Notes: generated from the sequence alone by a model not told the origin. A stretch of DNA of 57,218 bases from Bacteroidota bacterium (GCA_900299295.1 OMJH01000035.1:1-57218), one strand, 5' to 3'. Numbered from the stretch's first letter, positions 35,211-43,947 are shown. Numbers and translations are program-made.

Positions 35211-37511
35211 TTAATCGAGAGATTTTTTATTAAAAATTGTATATCCGAAATGAATGAGATAAGTGAAACTTTCTTTTCCTGCTTCATAATAGTTAACGGA
35301 AAAGCTGACAGGTCCGGCCGGTGAGTGATAAACCAATGCCCCCATGGCAATAAAATGGCGGTACAGAAAATTTGAACTGTAGTAAGGTAAATGGTTTGGA
35401 TCTTCCAAGATTGAATTGAACGGTTGAAAAACATAGCCTTCAGTACGGACATCTACATTTTTCCAGGGATGAAAAATAAATTTTAATCCCCCGGCGATAT
35501 ATTTATGTGCTCTATATTTTGTAAGGAATAATGTTTTACTTTCCGGTGTTGGCATAAATGCCGGAGCAGTGAGAATAGTAGAAGTATAATTATTAAAAAA
35601 TCCCTGCGAATAATATGCTCCTTCAGCATATACGCCAATTTTAAACTTTCGGCTTGTTTTTAAATAAATATCTGCGATGCCTTTTACCTGTATCCATTGA
35701 TGAAATTTGGATATGGTGTCTTTTATTATCGCCGTTGTACCCGGATATAAATATTCAAATCCATTTACAACTTTGCTTTGAAGCGCAAAAAATTTTCCAT
35801 CCGAGGCATACTGCTTTCTGTTCAGTGAATTATAGTTATAATTTATGCTTGCAAAACTAAAATCAAAGAATGTTCTATCTGCGGTATCTTTTATCGTGAA
35901 ATTATTGTCTTGATAATAAATGTTTTCTAACTCGGAAACACCAGCACCGAAACTTAATTTTCCGTGATTAGAAATGGGGACTCCAACATTCATTTCACTA
36001 AACATATCACGCTGTTTTAGATAAGGTGGGATTTCTAAATCATAAAAAACATTACTGCTTTTAAAATAATCCCAAAATGAATAATAAGCAGCAGATTCAA
36101 TGAAACAGGGTGTTTTTCCTGGAAAATCCACTTTTATTTTGCCCATAACTGAAGTGTTGAATTTCCCAAAATAGGTGTTACCATAAAAGGTTGTAGCGCG
36201 TTTGCCAAAGTAATTGTACTGCAATCCCATGAACCCCTCTGAAATAGGACGATTGGAGAAATTGCCGCCTAATTGTACTAGAAATTTTTTATCTTCTTTC
36301 ACCTGAATGTTTAATCGATACTTTCCAAAAACTGTATCAAAATGGGCAGTTGGGTACAGGTATTTTATTTTATCATCATTAGCTAACTGAAAGAATTTTT
36401 TTTCCAGTTCTTCAAAGGATTGTTCGTTTTTACCTTTAAAGAGAAGTTTCTCAATATAAGACTTCTGTCTGTGATTGATCCCTGTAATTTCTCCTGCAAT
36501 GAACGAAATGGTTCTGAATGATTCCCTGAATTTTTTTCTCTTCATTGCGATTTCTTCTGGCAAAACAACACGCTTAACCTGTAGTTTTATATTCTCCATT
36601 TCCCGTACAGTTGCTGCATAACCACTGTCAATTAAATACTGCGGATTCTGAAAATCGAAAAGACCAACAGCTGAATACGGATTAATGATGATTCCATTTT
36701 CACAATCGGTATTGAAATTGGTTTTTGCCATCATCATTGTTCTTAATTGAAGGTATAAATCCTCTTCGTCAGGGTCGGGAGCGTTTTCGGTTACTGTGCA
36801 ACCGATAATTATATCCGGAGAAAATTCACGATTAATGGTTTGAGCCGGAAAGTTATCGTAAAGTCCTCCGTCAAAAAGCAATTTTCCGTTTTTGGTTATT
36901 GGTCGCAGATAAAACGGATACGTCATGGAAGCTCGTACAGCCTCCGTTAAATCGCCATTTCTGAAAACAACTGACTGTTTTGAACTGATATCTGATGCAA
37001 CGCAACGAAAGGGAATAAATAAACTGTCAAAATTATAATTCGCTGCCGTTGAAGGACGCATAAAAACCTCCATCATTTTAAAATCGAGCGGAACAGAATT
37101 AATGAAATTTACAGGCAAATTGTTTTTCAGTCCGGATTGGAGATCAAAATGTAGATTTAACCAAGAAGCATTATCCTCTTGCTTTTTAAAGTAAAATGCT
37201 TTTTCGGGGTCGGATTCACCCTTTGCAATTCGAATAAATTCTTCTGATTTAATCATTGATTCAATTTCATTCGGACTGTATCCTGAAGCATACAATCCTG
37301 CAATGTAAGCTCCGATTGATGTTCCGCCGATATAATCAATGGGAATTCCTGCTTTTTCCAATGCTTTTAGAAAACCGATGTGTGCAATTCCGCTTGCGCC
37401 ACCGCCACTTAATACGATTCCTGTTTTTTGTGCAACAACATTAAGGCCGGTAAAAACAAAAATGAGGAGCAGAGTGAATATTTTTCTAAATAAAGTATAG
37501 GGCGTATTCAT
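35211..37511 (-). CDS. Patatin-like phospholipase fused to an outer-membrane beta-barrel
   Basis: A 766-residue exported protein with a signal peptide (about 1-28). The patatin domain (about 30-320) has the oxyanion loop VLSGGGASGIAHIG, the nucleophile elbow IGGTSIGAYIAG (Ser near 65), and the catalytic Asp in LLFDGGLYDNFPAQT. A connecting POTRA-like region (about 330-420) and then a BamA/TamA-like barrel of about 300 residues follow, ending in a beta strand with a C-terminal HFGYTIFNKKSLD. This resembles the type Vd (PlpD) architecture: a lipase tethered to or passed through its own barrel. It converges with the P-ATPase remnant, 7 bases apart. Confidence 0.88.
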   Translation of the reverse strand: MNTPYTLFRKIFTLLLIFVFTGLNVVAQKTGIVLSGGGASGIAHIGFLKALEKAGIPIDYIGGTSIGAYIAGLYASGYSPNEIESMIKSEEFIRIAKGESDPEKAFYFKKQEDNASWLNLHFDLQSGLKNNLPVNFINSVPLDFKMMEVFMRPSTAANYNFDSLFIPFRCVASDISSKQSVVFRNGDLTEAVRASMTYPFYLRPITKNGKLLFDGGLYDNFPAQTINREFSPDIIIGCTVTENAPDPDEEDLYLQLRTMMMAKTNFNTDCENGIIINPYSAVGLFDFQNPQYLIDSGYAATVREMENIKLQVKRVVLPEEIAMKRKKFRESFRTISFIAGEITGINHRQKSYIEKLLFKGKNEQSFEELEKKFFQLANDDKIKYLYPTAHFDTVFGKYRLNIQVKEDKKFLVQLGGNFSNRPISEGFMGLQYNYFGKRATTFYGNTYFGKFNTSVMGKIKVDFPGKTPCFIESAAYYSFWDYFKSSNVFYDLEIPPYLKQRDMFSEMNVGVPISNHGKLSFGAGVSELENIYYQDNNFTIKDTADRTFFDFSFASINYNYNSLNRKQYASDGKFFALQSKVVNGFEYLYPGTTAIIKDTISKFHQWIQVKGIADIYLKTSRKFKIGVYAEGAYYSQGFFNNYTSTILTAPAFMPTPESKTLFLTKYRAHKYIAGGLKFIFHPWKNVDVRTEGYVFQPFNSILEDPNHLPYYSSNFLYRHFIAMGALVYHSPAGPVSFSVNYYEAGKESFTYLIHFGYTIFNKKSLD

Positions 37512-37653
37512 TTTTGGATCTTCTGTAAAAGTACAAAAATTACATTTTTAGTCATTTGTGCTTTACTTTAATTGCATGAATACAAAAAGTTTAGGTAACG
37601 ATTTTTATTTTTAATTTTAAACCGCCATAAACAAGGTAAGCGTTTATATTTAG

Positions 37654-38526
37654 ATGGAAGCTGCAACAGATACGTTTTGCAATTTTAACGGGCATCTCAT
37701 CAGTATATATGAGCCTGTTATTTCTTTTGCCAACCGTGCATTCCGTTATGGTGACGCCTTGTTCGAAACCATACGTGTTGTAAACGGTAAAATCATGTTC
37801 CTCCATGATCATATGCGGAGAATAAAGGTGGGTATGACCATGCTTCGCATGAACGTTCCGCATGAGTTGGGGGCAGATGCTATTTCCAATCTTATTCATC
37901 AGTTAATTCAAGTTAATCAGATTACTAGTGATGTTCGGATTCGTTTTACCGTTTTTCGAAACGAAGGAGGTTTTTATACACCAACGAGTAATGATATTAG
38001 TTTTTTGATTGAAACTGAAACATTGGAAGAGAAGGGATATTGTCTGAACTCACCGGGGTACAACGTTGATGTGTTCCACGGAATACGAAAAACGAAAAAT
38101 AAACTGGCTACACTTAAAAGTGGCAATGCGCTTATTTACGTTCTTGCAGGTATTTACAAGAAAGATATTAAGCTTGATGATGTTATTTTATTAAATGATG
38201 AAGGAAACATCTGTGAAAGTGTTTCAAGTAATATCTTTTTTGTAAAAAACGGAGCATTATATACCCCTACACTTGATGAGGGATGTGTTGAAGGTGTAAT
38301 GCGCAGACAGATTCTCGATTTGGCGCAACGCAATCGTATCTTATGTTATGAAATTACCATCCCACTTAACACCATGTTGAATTCAGATGAGATTTTTCTT
38401 ACAAATGCGATTCAGGGAATTCGATGGATTGGGGAGTATAAAACAAAAGTTTATCAAAATAAGATGGCCATGTTTTTTACGCAGAAACTCAACGAAGTAG
38501 TTACAGAAAAATACGTACCCCAATAA
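37654..38526 (+). CDS. Class IV aminotransferase (PabC / branched-chain aminotransferase type)
   Basis: A fold-type IV PLP enzyme of 290 residues. Visible: NGHLISIYEPVISFANRAFR and YGDALFETIRVVNGKIMFLH at the N-terminus, the Lys region KNKLATLKSGNALIYVLAG, where the PLP lysine is expected, NEGNICESVSSNIFFVKNGA, GVMRRQIL, and ADEIFLTNAIQGI (here SDEIFLTNAIQGI). These fit aminodeoxychorismate lyase and branched-chain aminotransferases about equally, so the substrate is open. It stands alone, convergent with pdxH; interestingly pdxH makes the PLP cofactor it uses. Confidence 0.88.
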   Translation: MEAATDTFCNFNGHLISIYEPVISFANRAFRYGDALFETIRVVNGKIMFLHDHMRRIKVGMTMLRMNVPHELGADAISNLIHQLIQVNQITSDVRIRFTVFRNEGGFYTPTSNDISFLIETETLEEKGYCLNSPGYNVDVFHGIRKTKNKLATLKSGNALIYVLAGIYKKDIKLDDVILLNDEGNICESVSSNIFFVKNGALYTPTLDEGCVEGVMRRQILDLAQRNRILCYEITIPLNTMLNSDEIFLTNAIQGIRWIGEYKTKVYQNKMAMFFTQKLNEVVTEKYVPQ

Positions 38527-38531
38527 TTTTT

Positions 38532-39182
38532 TTAAGGTGCAAGTCTGAAAATTTGCCAAACCTTTTCTAACTCCTGATAACAAATCCGATCGTGTAGCCG
38601 GCTTTCACGCCCTTGCCAGAATTCGTAGTAGGTAGGTTTTAGTAAATAACCACCCCAGAAATCAGGTCGCGGTACTATTTCTTCATTGTATTTTTTATCG
38701 AAAGCAGTAACCAGATTTTCCAGTTCATGTCTTCCCGCTATTTTTTTGCTTTGCGGAGACGACCATGCCCCAATACGAGACATCCGCGGTCGTGAATGAA
38801 AGTAATTGTCACTGGCTTCCTTGTTGTGCTGAGTAACTGTTCCCTCAATGCGGATTTGGCGTTCAAGTTCGGGCCAGAAAAAAGTAAGGCATGCGTTAGG
38901 GTTTTTAACCAGATCTTCTGCCTTTCTGCTTTGGTAATTTGTGAAAAAAGCAAAGCCATTGGTGGTAAATTCGCGAAGAAGTACTACGCGCGCCGAAGGC
39001 TTGTGATTTTCGGCAACGGTAGAAAGCACCATGGCATTGGGCTCATTCACATCAGCTTTCACTGCTTCCTTAAACCAATGCTCAAATTGAAGGAGTGGAT
39101 TAGGATTTATGTGGCTTTCATCCAGCGGCTCGCCGGAAAAATCTTTGCGAAGTTCGCGAACGAATTTGTTGATGTCTTCCAT
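38532..39182 (-). CDS. pdxH: Pyridoxamine 5'-phosphate oxidase
   Basis: FMN enzyme that oxidises pyridoxine or pyridoxamine 5'-phosphate to PLP. It has 216 residues. Motifs: PNAMVLSTVAENHKPSARVV, LLREFTTNGFAFFTNYQSRK, FWPELERQIRIEGTV, SRPRMSRIGAWSSPQSK, and the C-terminal FWGGYLLKPTYYEFWQGRES with RLHDR just behind it, diagnostic of PdxH. It is divergent from yqgE. Confidence 0.97.
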   Translation of the reverse strand: MEDINKFVRELRKDFSGEPLDESHINPNPLLQFEHWFKEAVKADVNEPNAMVLSTVAENHKPSARVVLLREFTTNGFAFFTNYQSRKAEDLVKNPNACLTFFWPELERQIRIEGTVTQHNKEASDNYFHSRPRMSRIGAWSSPQSKKIAGRHELENLVTAFDKKYNEEIVPRPDFWGGYLLKPTYYEFWQGRESRLHDRICYQELEKVWQIFRLAP

Positions 39183-39192
39183 TCAGGGTACT

Positions 39193-39222
39193 TTTGGTAA
39201 AGTAAAGTTAAGGATACCTTTG
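39193..39222 (+). promoter_or_regulatory. Bacteroidota promoter for yqgE (-33 TTTG, 18 bp, -7 TACCTTTG)
   Basis: TTTG at 39193-39196, 18-base spacer, TACCTTTG at 39215-39222. It ends 11 bases before the TTG start at 39234, which it supports. Confidence 0.65.
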
Positions 39223-39233
39223 ATTTTTCTTTC

Positions 39234-39782
39234 TTGAAAATTGAACAAAATAAAATTCTGGTGGCTCAGCCGTTTTTGCAGGATCCGTTTTTCAGACGAT
39301 CGGTAATCTTATTGGCTGAACACGATAGTGAGCATACCATTGGTTTCATTGTAAACAAACCGCTGAAATTAAAATTGGGTGATTTACTCAGTAATTTATC
39401 TGCATCTGATTTTCCGATTTACCATGGAGGTCCTGTTGCTCAGGATCAGTTGTTTTTTTTACATTGCTACGGTGACAAGATAAAAAACAGTCAGCCAATT
39501 GGAAACGGTTATTTTTGGAATGGTGATTATGGAGATATGATTGGTTTACTGATTTCAAAGAAGGTGGAGAAAAGTTCAATAAAATTTTTTATTGGGTATA
39601 GCGGCTGGGGGCCCGGGCAACTGAACGACGAATTTAAAAGTGAAAGTTGGTATTTGTCGGATCCTGACTATTCCCTGCTGATGAAAAATGGGAGTCAAGA
39701 AATCTGGGGTGGAGCTTTAAAAAGAATGAAAAGTCCATATGCGAATCTGGCAAAGTTTCCGGATGGATTTTGGATGAATTGA
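39234..39782 (+). CDS. YqgE/AlgH family protein
   Basis: A 182-residue protein of the UPF0301 family. Seen: LVAQPFLQDPFFRRSVILLA near the N-terminus, GFIVNKPLKLKLGDLL, IYHGGPVAQDQLFFLH, and FFIGYSGWGPGQLNDEFKSE with SWYL just behind it, a family hallmark. Function is unsettled (AlgH was linked to alginate regulation in Pseudomonas). The start is TTG at 39234; no ATG precedes the conserved N-terminus, and the promoter position fits. It is convergent with the NADAR gene. Confidence 0.92.
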   Translation: MKIEQNKILVAQPFLQDPFFRRSVILLAEHDSEHTIGFIVNKPLKLKLGDLLSNLSASDFPIYHGGPVAQDQLFFLHCYGDKIKNSQPIGNGYFWNGDYGDMIGLLISKKVEKSSIKFFIGYSGWGPGQLNDEFKSESWYLSDPDYSLLMKNGSQEIWGGALKRMKSPYANLAKFPDGFWMN

Positions 39783-39805
39783 ATTTTTGTTTTGCAAGGC
39801 CAAGG

Positions 39806-39827
39806 TTTATCTTTGTTGCAAGATAAA
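39806..39827. terminator. Possible bidirectional hairpin between yqgE and the NADAR gene
   Basis: TTTATCTT and AAGATAAA form a perfect 8-bp inverted repeat around TGTTGC in a convergent gap, 24 bases behind yqgE. It has low G+C and no clean T tract, so it is weak as a terminator. Confidence 0.35.
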
Positions 39828-39834
39828 ATCTAAA

Positions 39835-40314
39835 CTAATTCATTTCAGTTAAATTTTCAATTTTAAGTTGTTCCCTGAATTCCATCCATATTTTTCCCAT
39901 TGTATTGGTTCCTATCCATCCATTGTTTGTGTTTCTTTTACCCCAAAATAAATGATTCGGCGCATTTCGTTTCCCGATATCTTCAACGATTTCATTATCA
40001 CCTGTAGCCAAAAGTCTTCTTTTCAAATCAGGGTGTTGTTCCAATTTTAGTTTAACACATAACTTCATGTTTTCAATATCCTCCGCAGATCTCAGTTCGA
40101 TAGCGTAAGAATTTTTATGTTTTTTTGATTTCATTTTGGCACCCATCGGACTTTTTTCGTTTCGAATTATTTCTTTTATTGTTTCGTCGTTAAATCGCAT
40201 CGCCTGAAACAACGCTTCGGCAGTTCTCCAGATTTTATTTTCATAATTTATTGAATGAGCTGACATATTGGATAACCAGCCATTTTCTTCGTTTACTTTA
40301 TTATATGTTATCAT
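39835..40314 (-). CDS. NADAR-domain protein (YbiA-like N-glycosidase family)
   Basis: A 159-residue protein. It has NGWLSNMSAHSINYENKIWR, then TAEALFQAMRF, KSPMGAKMKSKK, and the C-terminal FWGKRNTNNGWIGTNTMGKI, the hallmarks of the NADAR family. Members cleave N-glycosidic bonds: some act on riboflavin-pathway intermediates, and some remove ADP-ribose from guanine in DNA as antidotes to DarT-type toxins. No DarT or other ADP-ribosyltransferase is recognisable here. It follows a Lys-rich unknown gene by 51 bases on the same strand. The pair is AT-rich compared with its neighbours, suggesting horizontal arrival (inference). Confidence 0.87.
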   Translation of the reverse strand: MITYNKVNEENGWLSNMSAHSINYENKIWRTAEALFQAMRFNDETIKEIIRNEKSPMGAKMKSKKHKNSYAIELRSAEDIENMKLCVKLKLEQHPDLKRRLLATGDNEIVEDIGKRNAPNHLFWGKRNTNNGWIGTNTMGKIWMEFREQLKIENLTEMN

Positions 40315-40365
40315 ATTTTTTATTTTTTTGATTAAATTATTTGTTTTTGTTTTCCCTGGTTAAAG

Positions 40366-40755
40366 TTACAAGCTTGTCAAATAAATCATTTTTATTGTCT
40401 TAAACATTTCATTTCTCAAGGGCTCATAAATCCAATCTTGCAGATTTAATTTTGTAACCTGATCCAAAATGCTCTTTTTACTTACATGTTTAATTTCTTC
40501 CCGAAGATTGTATTCAGGAAAAAAAACACCGATTACTTTTTTTTCGTTTTCATTGTATCCAAAAAAAATAACACCCTGTTTTTCATCGGGTAGTTTCTTT
40601 ATTACTTCATTAAAACTTTTTTTGATTTTCGTTTCGCTTATTTCATACGTTGTCTTGATTTTTTTCAATCCATTTTTTTCTGTTTCCGTTGTTTTTTTTT
40701 CTTTTTCTAATTTGAACTCAAATTGATTTCCTTTCATTTCTTTCATTGTTTTCAT
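40366..40755 (-). CDS. Unrecognised Lys/Glu-rich protein upstream of NADAR gene
   Basis: I do not recognise this 129-residue protein. Residues 1-45 are highly charged (repeated K, E, T) and probably flexible or helical. The rest looks folded, with alternating segments: KKLPDEKQGVIFFGYNENEK, VIGVFFPEYNLREEI, and LNLQDWIYEPLRNEMFKTIK. There is no signal peptide, membrane segment or cysteine. It ends 51 bases ahead of the NADAR gene on the same strand, so the two may act together. By hand count one 60-base line (40441-40500) has 16 G/C, against 26 in 41161-41220. It could be a DNA-associated or toxin-like partner, but nothing in the sequence proves it. It is a real gene candidate rather than a shadow, because the opposite frame is only low-complexity. 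Confidence 0.6.
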   Translation of the reverse strand: MKTMKEMKGNQFEFKLEKEKKTTETEKNGLKKIKTTYEISETKIKKSFNEVIKKLPDEKQGVIFFGYNENEKKVIGVFFPEYNLREEIKHVSKKSILDQVTKLNLQDWIYEPLRNEMFKTIKMIYLTSL

Positions 40756-41121
40756 AATTGTTTTTTTTAGTTAATTGTTGGTTACTTTTTTTATTCACAC
40801 ACTTGCCTTGTCTGCTTTTAAATTTTCACCCTTTCGTTAGATTAATTTTCATTTCGAAAACGGGTTTTTCAACCTCCACGTTTAAATACGTGTAATCGCT
40901 TTGAGAAAGAACGCGGTTCTGACGTACGACATGCAGTATCCGTGTCGGGCTTTGACTAATTTCCCCTGTACAGAGGGAAAAATAAATTCACCCCCGCTCA
41001 CGGATACTATTTATTTAAATGTTGGAAATTGAATTGGAGGCAGAAATACGCTATCCTTAGGTAAAGGTTACAATTTTTCCGGAAAAAATCTAATCTAAAT
41101 CGCCAAAAAACGGAAATTGAC
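40756..41121. other. 366-base intergenic region holding a palindromic element
   Basis: No coding frame is visible. From about 40873 to 41040 it contains several inverted repeats (described as a separate repeat entry). The remaining parts (40756-40872 and 41041-41121) are AT-rich with no motif I recognise. The AsmA-like gene ends at 41122 and the Lys-rich gene starts at 40755, both on the minus strand. Confidence 0.7.
40873..41040. repeat. Palindromic element with a 74-base hairpin and outer CCTCCA/TGGAGG repeats
   Basis: Seen directly: AGTATCCGTG (40935-40944) is the exact reverse complement of CACGGATACT (40999-41008). Inside, CGGG (40946-40949) can pair with CCCG (40993-40996), and TTTCCC (40960-40965) with GGGAAA (40975-40980). 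Upstream are AGAAC-GCG-GTTCT (40908-40920) and CACGT-ttaaat-ACGTG (40877-40892). CGACA (40927-40931) can pair with TGTCG (40943-40947) and would compete with the long stem. CCTCCA (40873-40878) and TGGAGG (41035-41040) bracket the whole. It could be a small structured RNA, a REP/MITE-like element or a leader of the Lys-rich gene. No transposase is in the window. Confidence 0.7.
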
Positions 41122-43908
41122 TTATTTTAACTTATCTGCTTTTTCCTGCGCCTCCTGTAAAACCTTGTCGGCTTTTGCGTTTGCTTCCTCCGTAATTTTT
41201 TGACACTTCTGGTCAGTTTCCTTTCGTAGTTTTTCAGCCAGTTTTTTGTTCGCAATTTTTTCAATAGGGTTTGATCCTGATTTTTCTAGCTGATCCGCTT
41301 TATCATAGCCTTCTTTTTTCACTTGCGCAGAAAGCGTAGCGGCCTCCGATTTTATGCGTTCAGCCTGAGTCCGCGCTTCGCTGAGAATTTTTTCCGCTTC
41401 TTTTGCGGCTTCTTCTTTTCCTTTGTTGATTAACTCCTCTTTCTTTTCCTCAACGATTTCCTTGAGTTCTTCTTTGACTTCATTTTTTACGTCCTTCATC
41501 GCGTCTTTCATTCCTGTCTTAATCACCGGCTTGGTAACGGTTCCGCCAATTAAAGCGGTAACATCAATTTTTTCGGGAAGTTTGATTTCTTTTCCTGCAC
41601 TTGAAGAAGCTTTACTGAGCCAGCCTTCTACAAGCGAAGTAGCCTGAGTCGGTAAATCCTTGGTTGGAATTTTTAAATTCCAATTGTAATCAATCGTTTG
41701 GTCATAACCCGTAGAACCTGAAATTTCAGCGTCAATGTTTTTTATTTTTGTTTTGAACGGATCAACAATAACTCTTCCGTCTTTCACATTGAAAAATGCA
41801 GCGATATTCTGAAGATCCAGCTTTTTCAAACTTTCATTTTTTAAATTCTCCGCCAGTTTCACAACGGGTTCAAATCCTTCAACGCGCACAGATTTTGTAC
41901 GTAAACTTCCGTTGGCGGTAAGTGTGTTCAGATCCGGCATCATTTCTTCAGTCAGTGTTCCATTCAGGTTTTCCAGGGTGGTAGAGAATTTTCCGAACGC
42001 ATATTTTCCAATGGGTGCAAGTTTTTGAACGGTATTGAAAGCCGCAAAAGTTTTTTGAATATCAAGTTCGTTGATTTCAAGATTGTATTGGATGAGTGGT
42101 TTTTTCTGATTTTTTGTATCGTAAAAGCCGTTCATGGTAACAGAGCCGTCCAATAGATTCATTTTCAGTTTTTCCATTGTAATACGTTCGTTTTTTATGT
42201 GTATTAAACCATTTACTCCGCTGATGTCCAGGTTATCATATTTTATTTTGCCAATGGAAGAATTCAAGGTGAAGTCAATGTTTGCAGGGACAGGTATCAC
42301 TGACAAAGGCACAGTGTCAGCGGAAGCTGAAACGGTATCGGTTGTTTCCGGACCCATTAACTCATCAATGTCCATCATTTTTGAATTCATGGTAAAATTT
42401 CCTTTCAGCAGAGAGTCTTTAAATACGTATTGCATAAAATCTTCAATTTTTCCATTTGCAGTGATGTCACTTTTACCGATCTGCGATTCGAATGAATTCA
42501 ATTCAACAAACTTCGGCGTGAAGGTGAGCAGTAGTTTACGGATATCGATTGGGTAAGTCACAGATTTCGTTCTGTACTTCATGTCGGTGATTTGAAATGT
42601 TCCTGAAGCTTTAAATTCATCGTATTTTTCATTTTCTATCATCGACATCCTCCCGTTCAGTGAAATATCAGATGTAATTATTCCGTTCAGTTCTTCGTCC
42701 TTCTCCAGCGGAATAAATTCCTTTACACTTCCAAGATTGATTTGACCTTTCAGGTTTCCGTCTAAAGCCGGATCAGAAATGGGCGTGTTAACCCGTAAAC
42801 TCATGTCAATAGGATTTCCTCCCATTTCAGCATGAAAACGTTCAAGATTTATTTTTAAATGATCAAGATTAGCGTCCGGGCTGTTTACATCCAAGAGTAC
42901 CTGAATATTGTTTACGGACTTAGGCAAATCAGGATATTTGAACATTCCGTCAGCCACTTCGAGATGGCACCCGAAAGCGGGGAGAAGTGAATCATTGTAA
43001 ATTCCTTTCGCGAATCCGTTCAGTGCCAGTTTACCTTTGGTTTGAATTTTACTGATGCTTCCTGAATACACGACGGGAATTAACGATAGAATAGATTTGA
43101 ATTCCGTATTCGGGCAGGAAAATTTCAGGTCCATTTCAATATCATCAGTCGGCATCGCTACGTAACCTGTAGCTGCAAGTGATAACTCATTTAATTTCAT
43201 TTCATTTTCCTGGAAGGTGAATTTAAATTGCGGCATGTTCATGTTCATTTTCACTTTCACAGAGCTCTTAACGTTAGCCATGTAATGAACACCTCCATAA
43301 AAAAGATTATATTTTTCTATGGTAGCTTCAATATCCATGATAAAATTGTCCTGCGTAAAATCTCCTGCTAGTTTGAAATTTAATTGATCAAGTTTTGTAT
43401 CTAAACTCATACTCTCGTCGTTGTAGCGGATTCTTCCGTTACTGATATCGAATGATTTCAGGCTAAGATTGAATTTGGAAGCGGATGTGTCGGTGGCAAT
43501 TGTATCTGCTGATGGCTTTGTGATGTCCCAATTTGCTTTTCCATCTTTTAAAACATGTGCATAAATCGCAGGATCAACAAGAGAAATACGATTGATTTTA
43601 TATTTTTCTCCTTTGATTACGCTCATGAGGTCAAGATTTAGTTCGGTTTTTCCAATGAAAGCCAATGTGTCTTTTTCAAAATCATTGATTCCCGAAATGC
43701 AGAGGTTGCTAATGCTTAATTTAAAATCAGGAAAGCTGCTGATGAACGAAACGTCAATTTCACCAAAGTTCAGTCGGGCGTTTAGCTGTTTGTTGGCCTC
43801 CGCCTTGGAAAATTCGATAATCTTGTTTTTAAACAGAAATGAAATGGAGACAATAATTATGATTAATATCCCGAATACGATTGCGGTCCATTTCAAAACT
43901 TTTTTCAT
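41122..43908 (-). CDS. AsmA-family protein with C-terminal coiled coil
   Basis: A 928-residue protein with one N-terminal membrane helix (about 4-27) and a long periplasmic AsmA-type beta-rich region. Repeating beta segments and the N-terminal INRISLVDPAIYAHVLKDGK followed by ANWDI are typical of AsmA/YhdP lipid-transfer proteins that bridge the envelope. From about 800 it turns into a 120-residue Ala/Glu/Lys helix-forming tail with EAAKEAEKILSEARTQAERI and similar heptads, a likely coiled coil. It lies 39 bases downstream of the Asp-box T9SS protein on the same strand. The role in lipid traffic is inferred from the family. Confidence 0.82.
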   Translation of the reverse strand: MKKVLKWTAIVFGILIIIIVSISFLFKNKIIEFSKAEANKQLNARLNFGEIDVSFISSFPDFKLSISNLCISGINDFEKDTLAFIGKTELNLDLMSVIKGEKYKINRISLVDPAIYAHVLKDGKANWDITKPSADTIATDTSASKFNLSLKSFDISNGRIRYNDESMSLDTKLDQLNFKLAGDFTQDNFIMDIEATIEKYNLFYGGVHYMANVKSSVKVKMNMNMPQFKFTFQENEMKLNELSLAATGYVAMPTDDIEMDLKFSCPNTEFKSILSLIPVVYSGSISKIQTKGKLALNGFAKGIYNDSLLPAFGCHLEVADGMFKYPDLPKSVNNIQVLLDVNSPDANLDHLKINLERFHAEMGGNPIDMSLRVNTPISDPALDGNLKGQINLGSVKEFIPLEKDEELNGIITSDISLNGRMSMIENEKYDEFKASGTFQITDMKYRTKSVTYPIDIRKLLLTFTPKFVELNSFESQIGKSDITANGKIEDFMQYVFKDSLLKGNFTMNSKMMDIDELMGPETTDTVSASADTVPLSVIPVPANIDFTLNSSIGKIKYDNLDISGVNGLIHIKNERITMEKLKMNLLDGSVTMNGFYDTKNQKKPLIQYNLEINELDIQKTFAAFNTVQKLAPIGKYAFGKFSTTLENLNGTLTEEMMPDLNTLTANGSLRTKSVRVEGFEPVVKLAENLKNESLKKLDLQNIAAFFNVKDGRVIVDPFKTKIKNIDAEISGSTGYDQTIDYNWNLKIPTKDLPTQATSLVEGWLSKASSSAGKEIKLPEKIDVTALIGGTVTKPVIKTGMKDAMKDVKNEVKEELKEIVEEKKEELINKGKEEAAKEAEKILSEARTQAERIKSEAATLSAQVKKEGYDKADQLEKSGSNPIEKIANKKLAEKLRKETDQKCQKITEEANAKADKVLQEAQEKADKLK

Positions 43909-43947
43909 GACGAGGATTTGAATTTTGAGTTTTTTATTTTTAAGGTA

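Noticed and set aside
40469-40726. Plus-strand open frame opposite the Lys-rich gene
   Set aside because: Its translation is a Ser/Phe/Leu low-complexity mirror of the AAA/GAA codons on the other strand; no start context.
42134-42556. Plus-strand frames inside the AsmA gene (also at 41423 and 43592)
   Set aside because: Shadows of a long, well-supported minus-strand gene without motifs or promoters.
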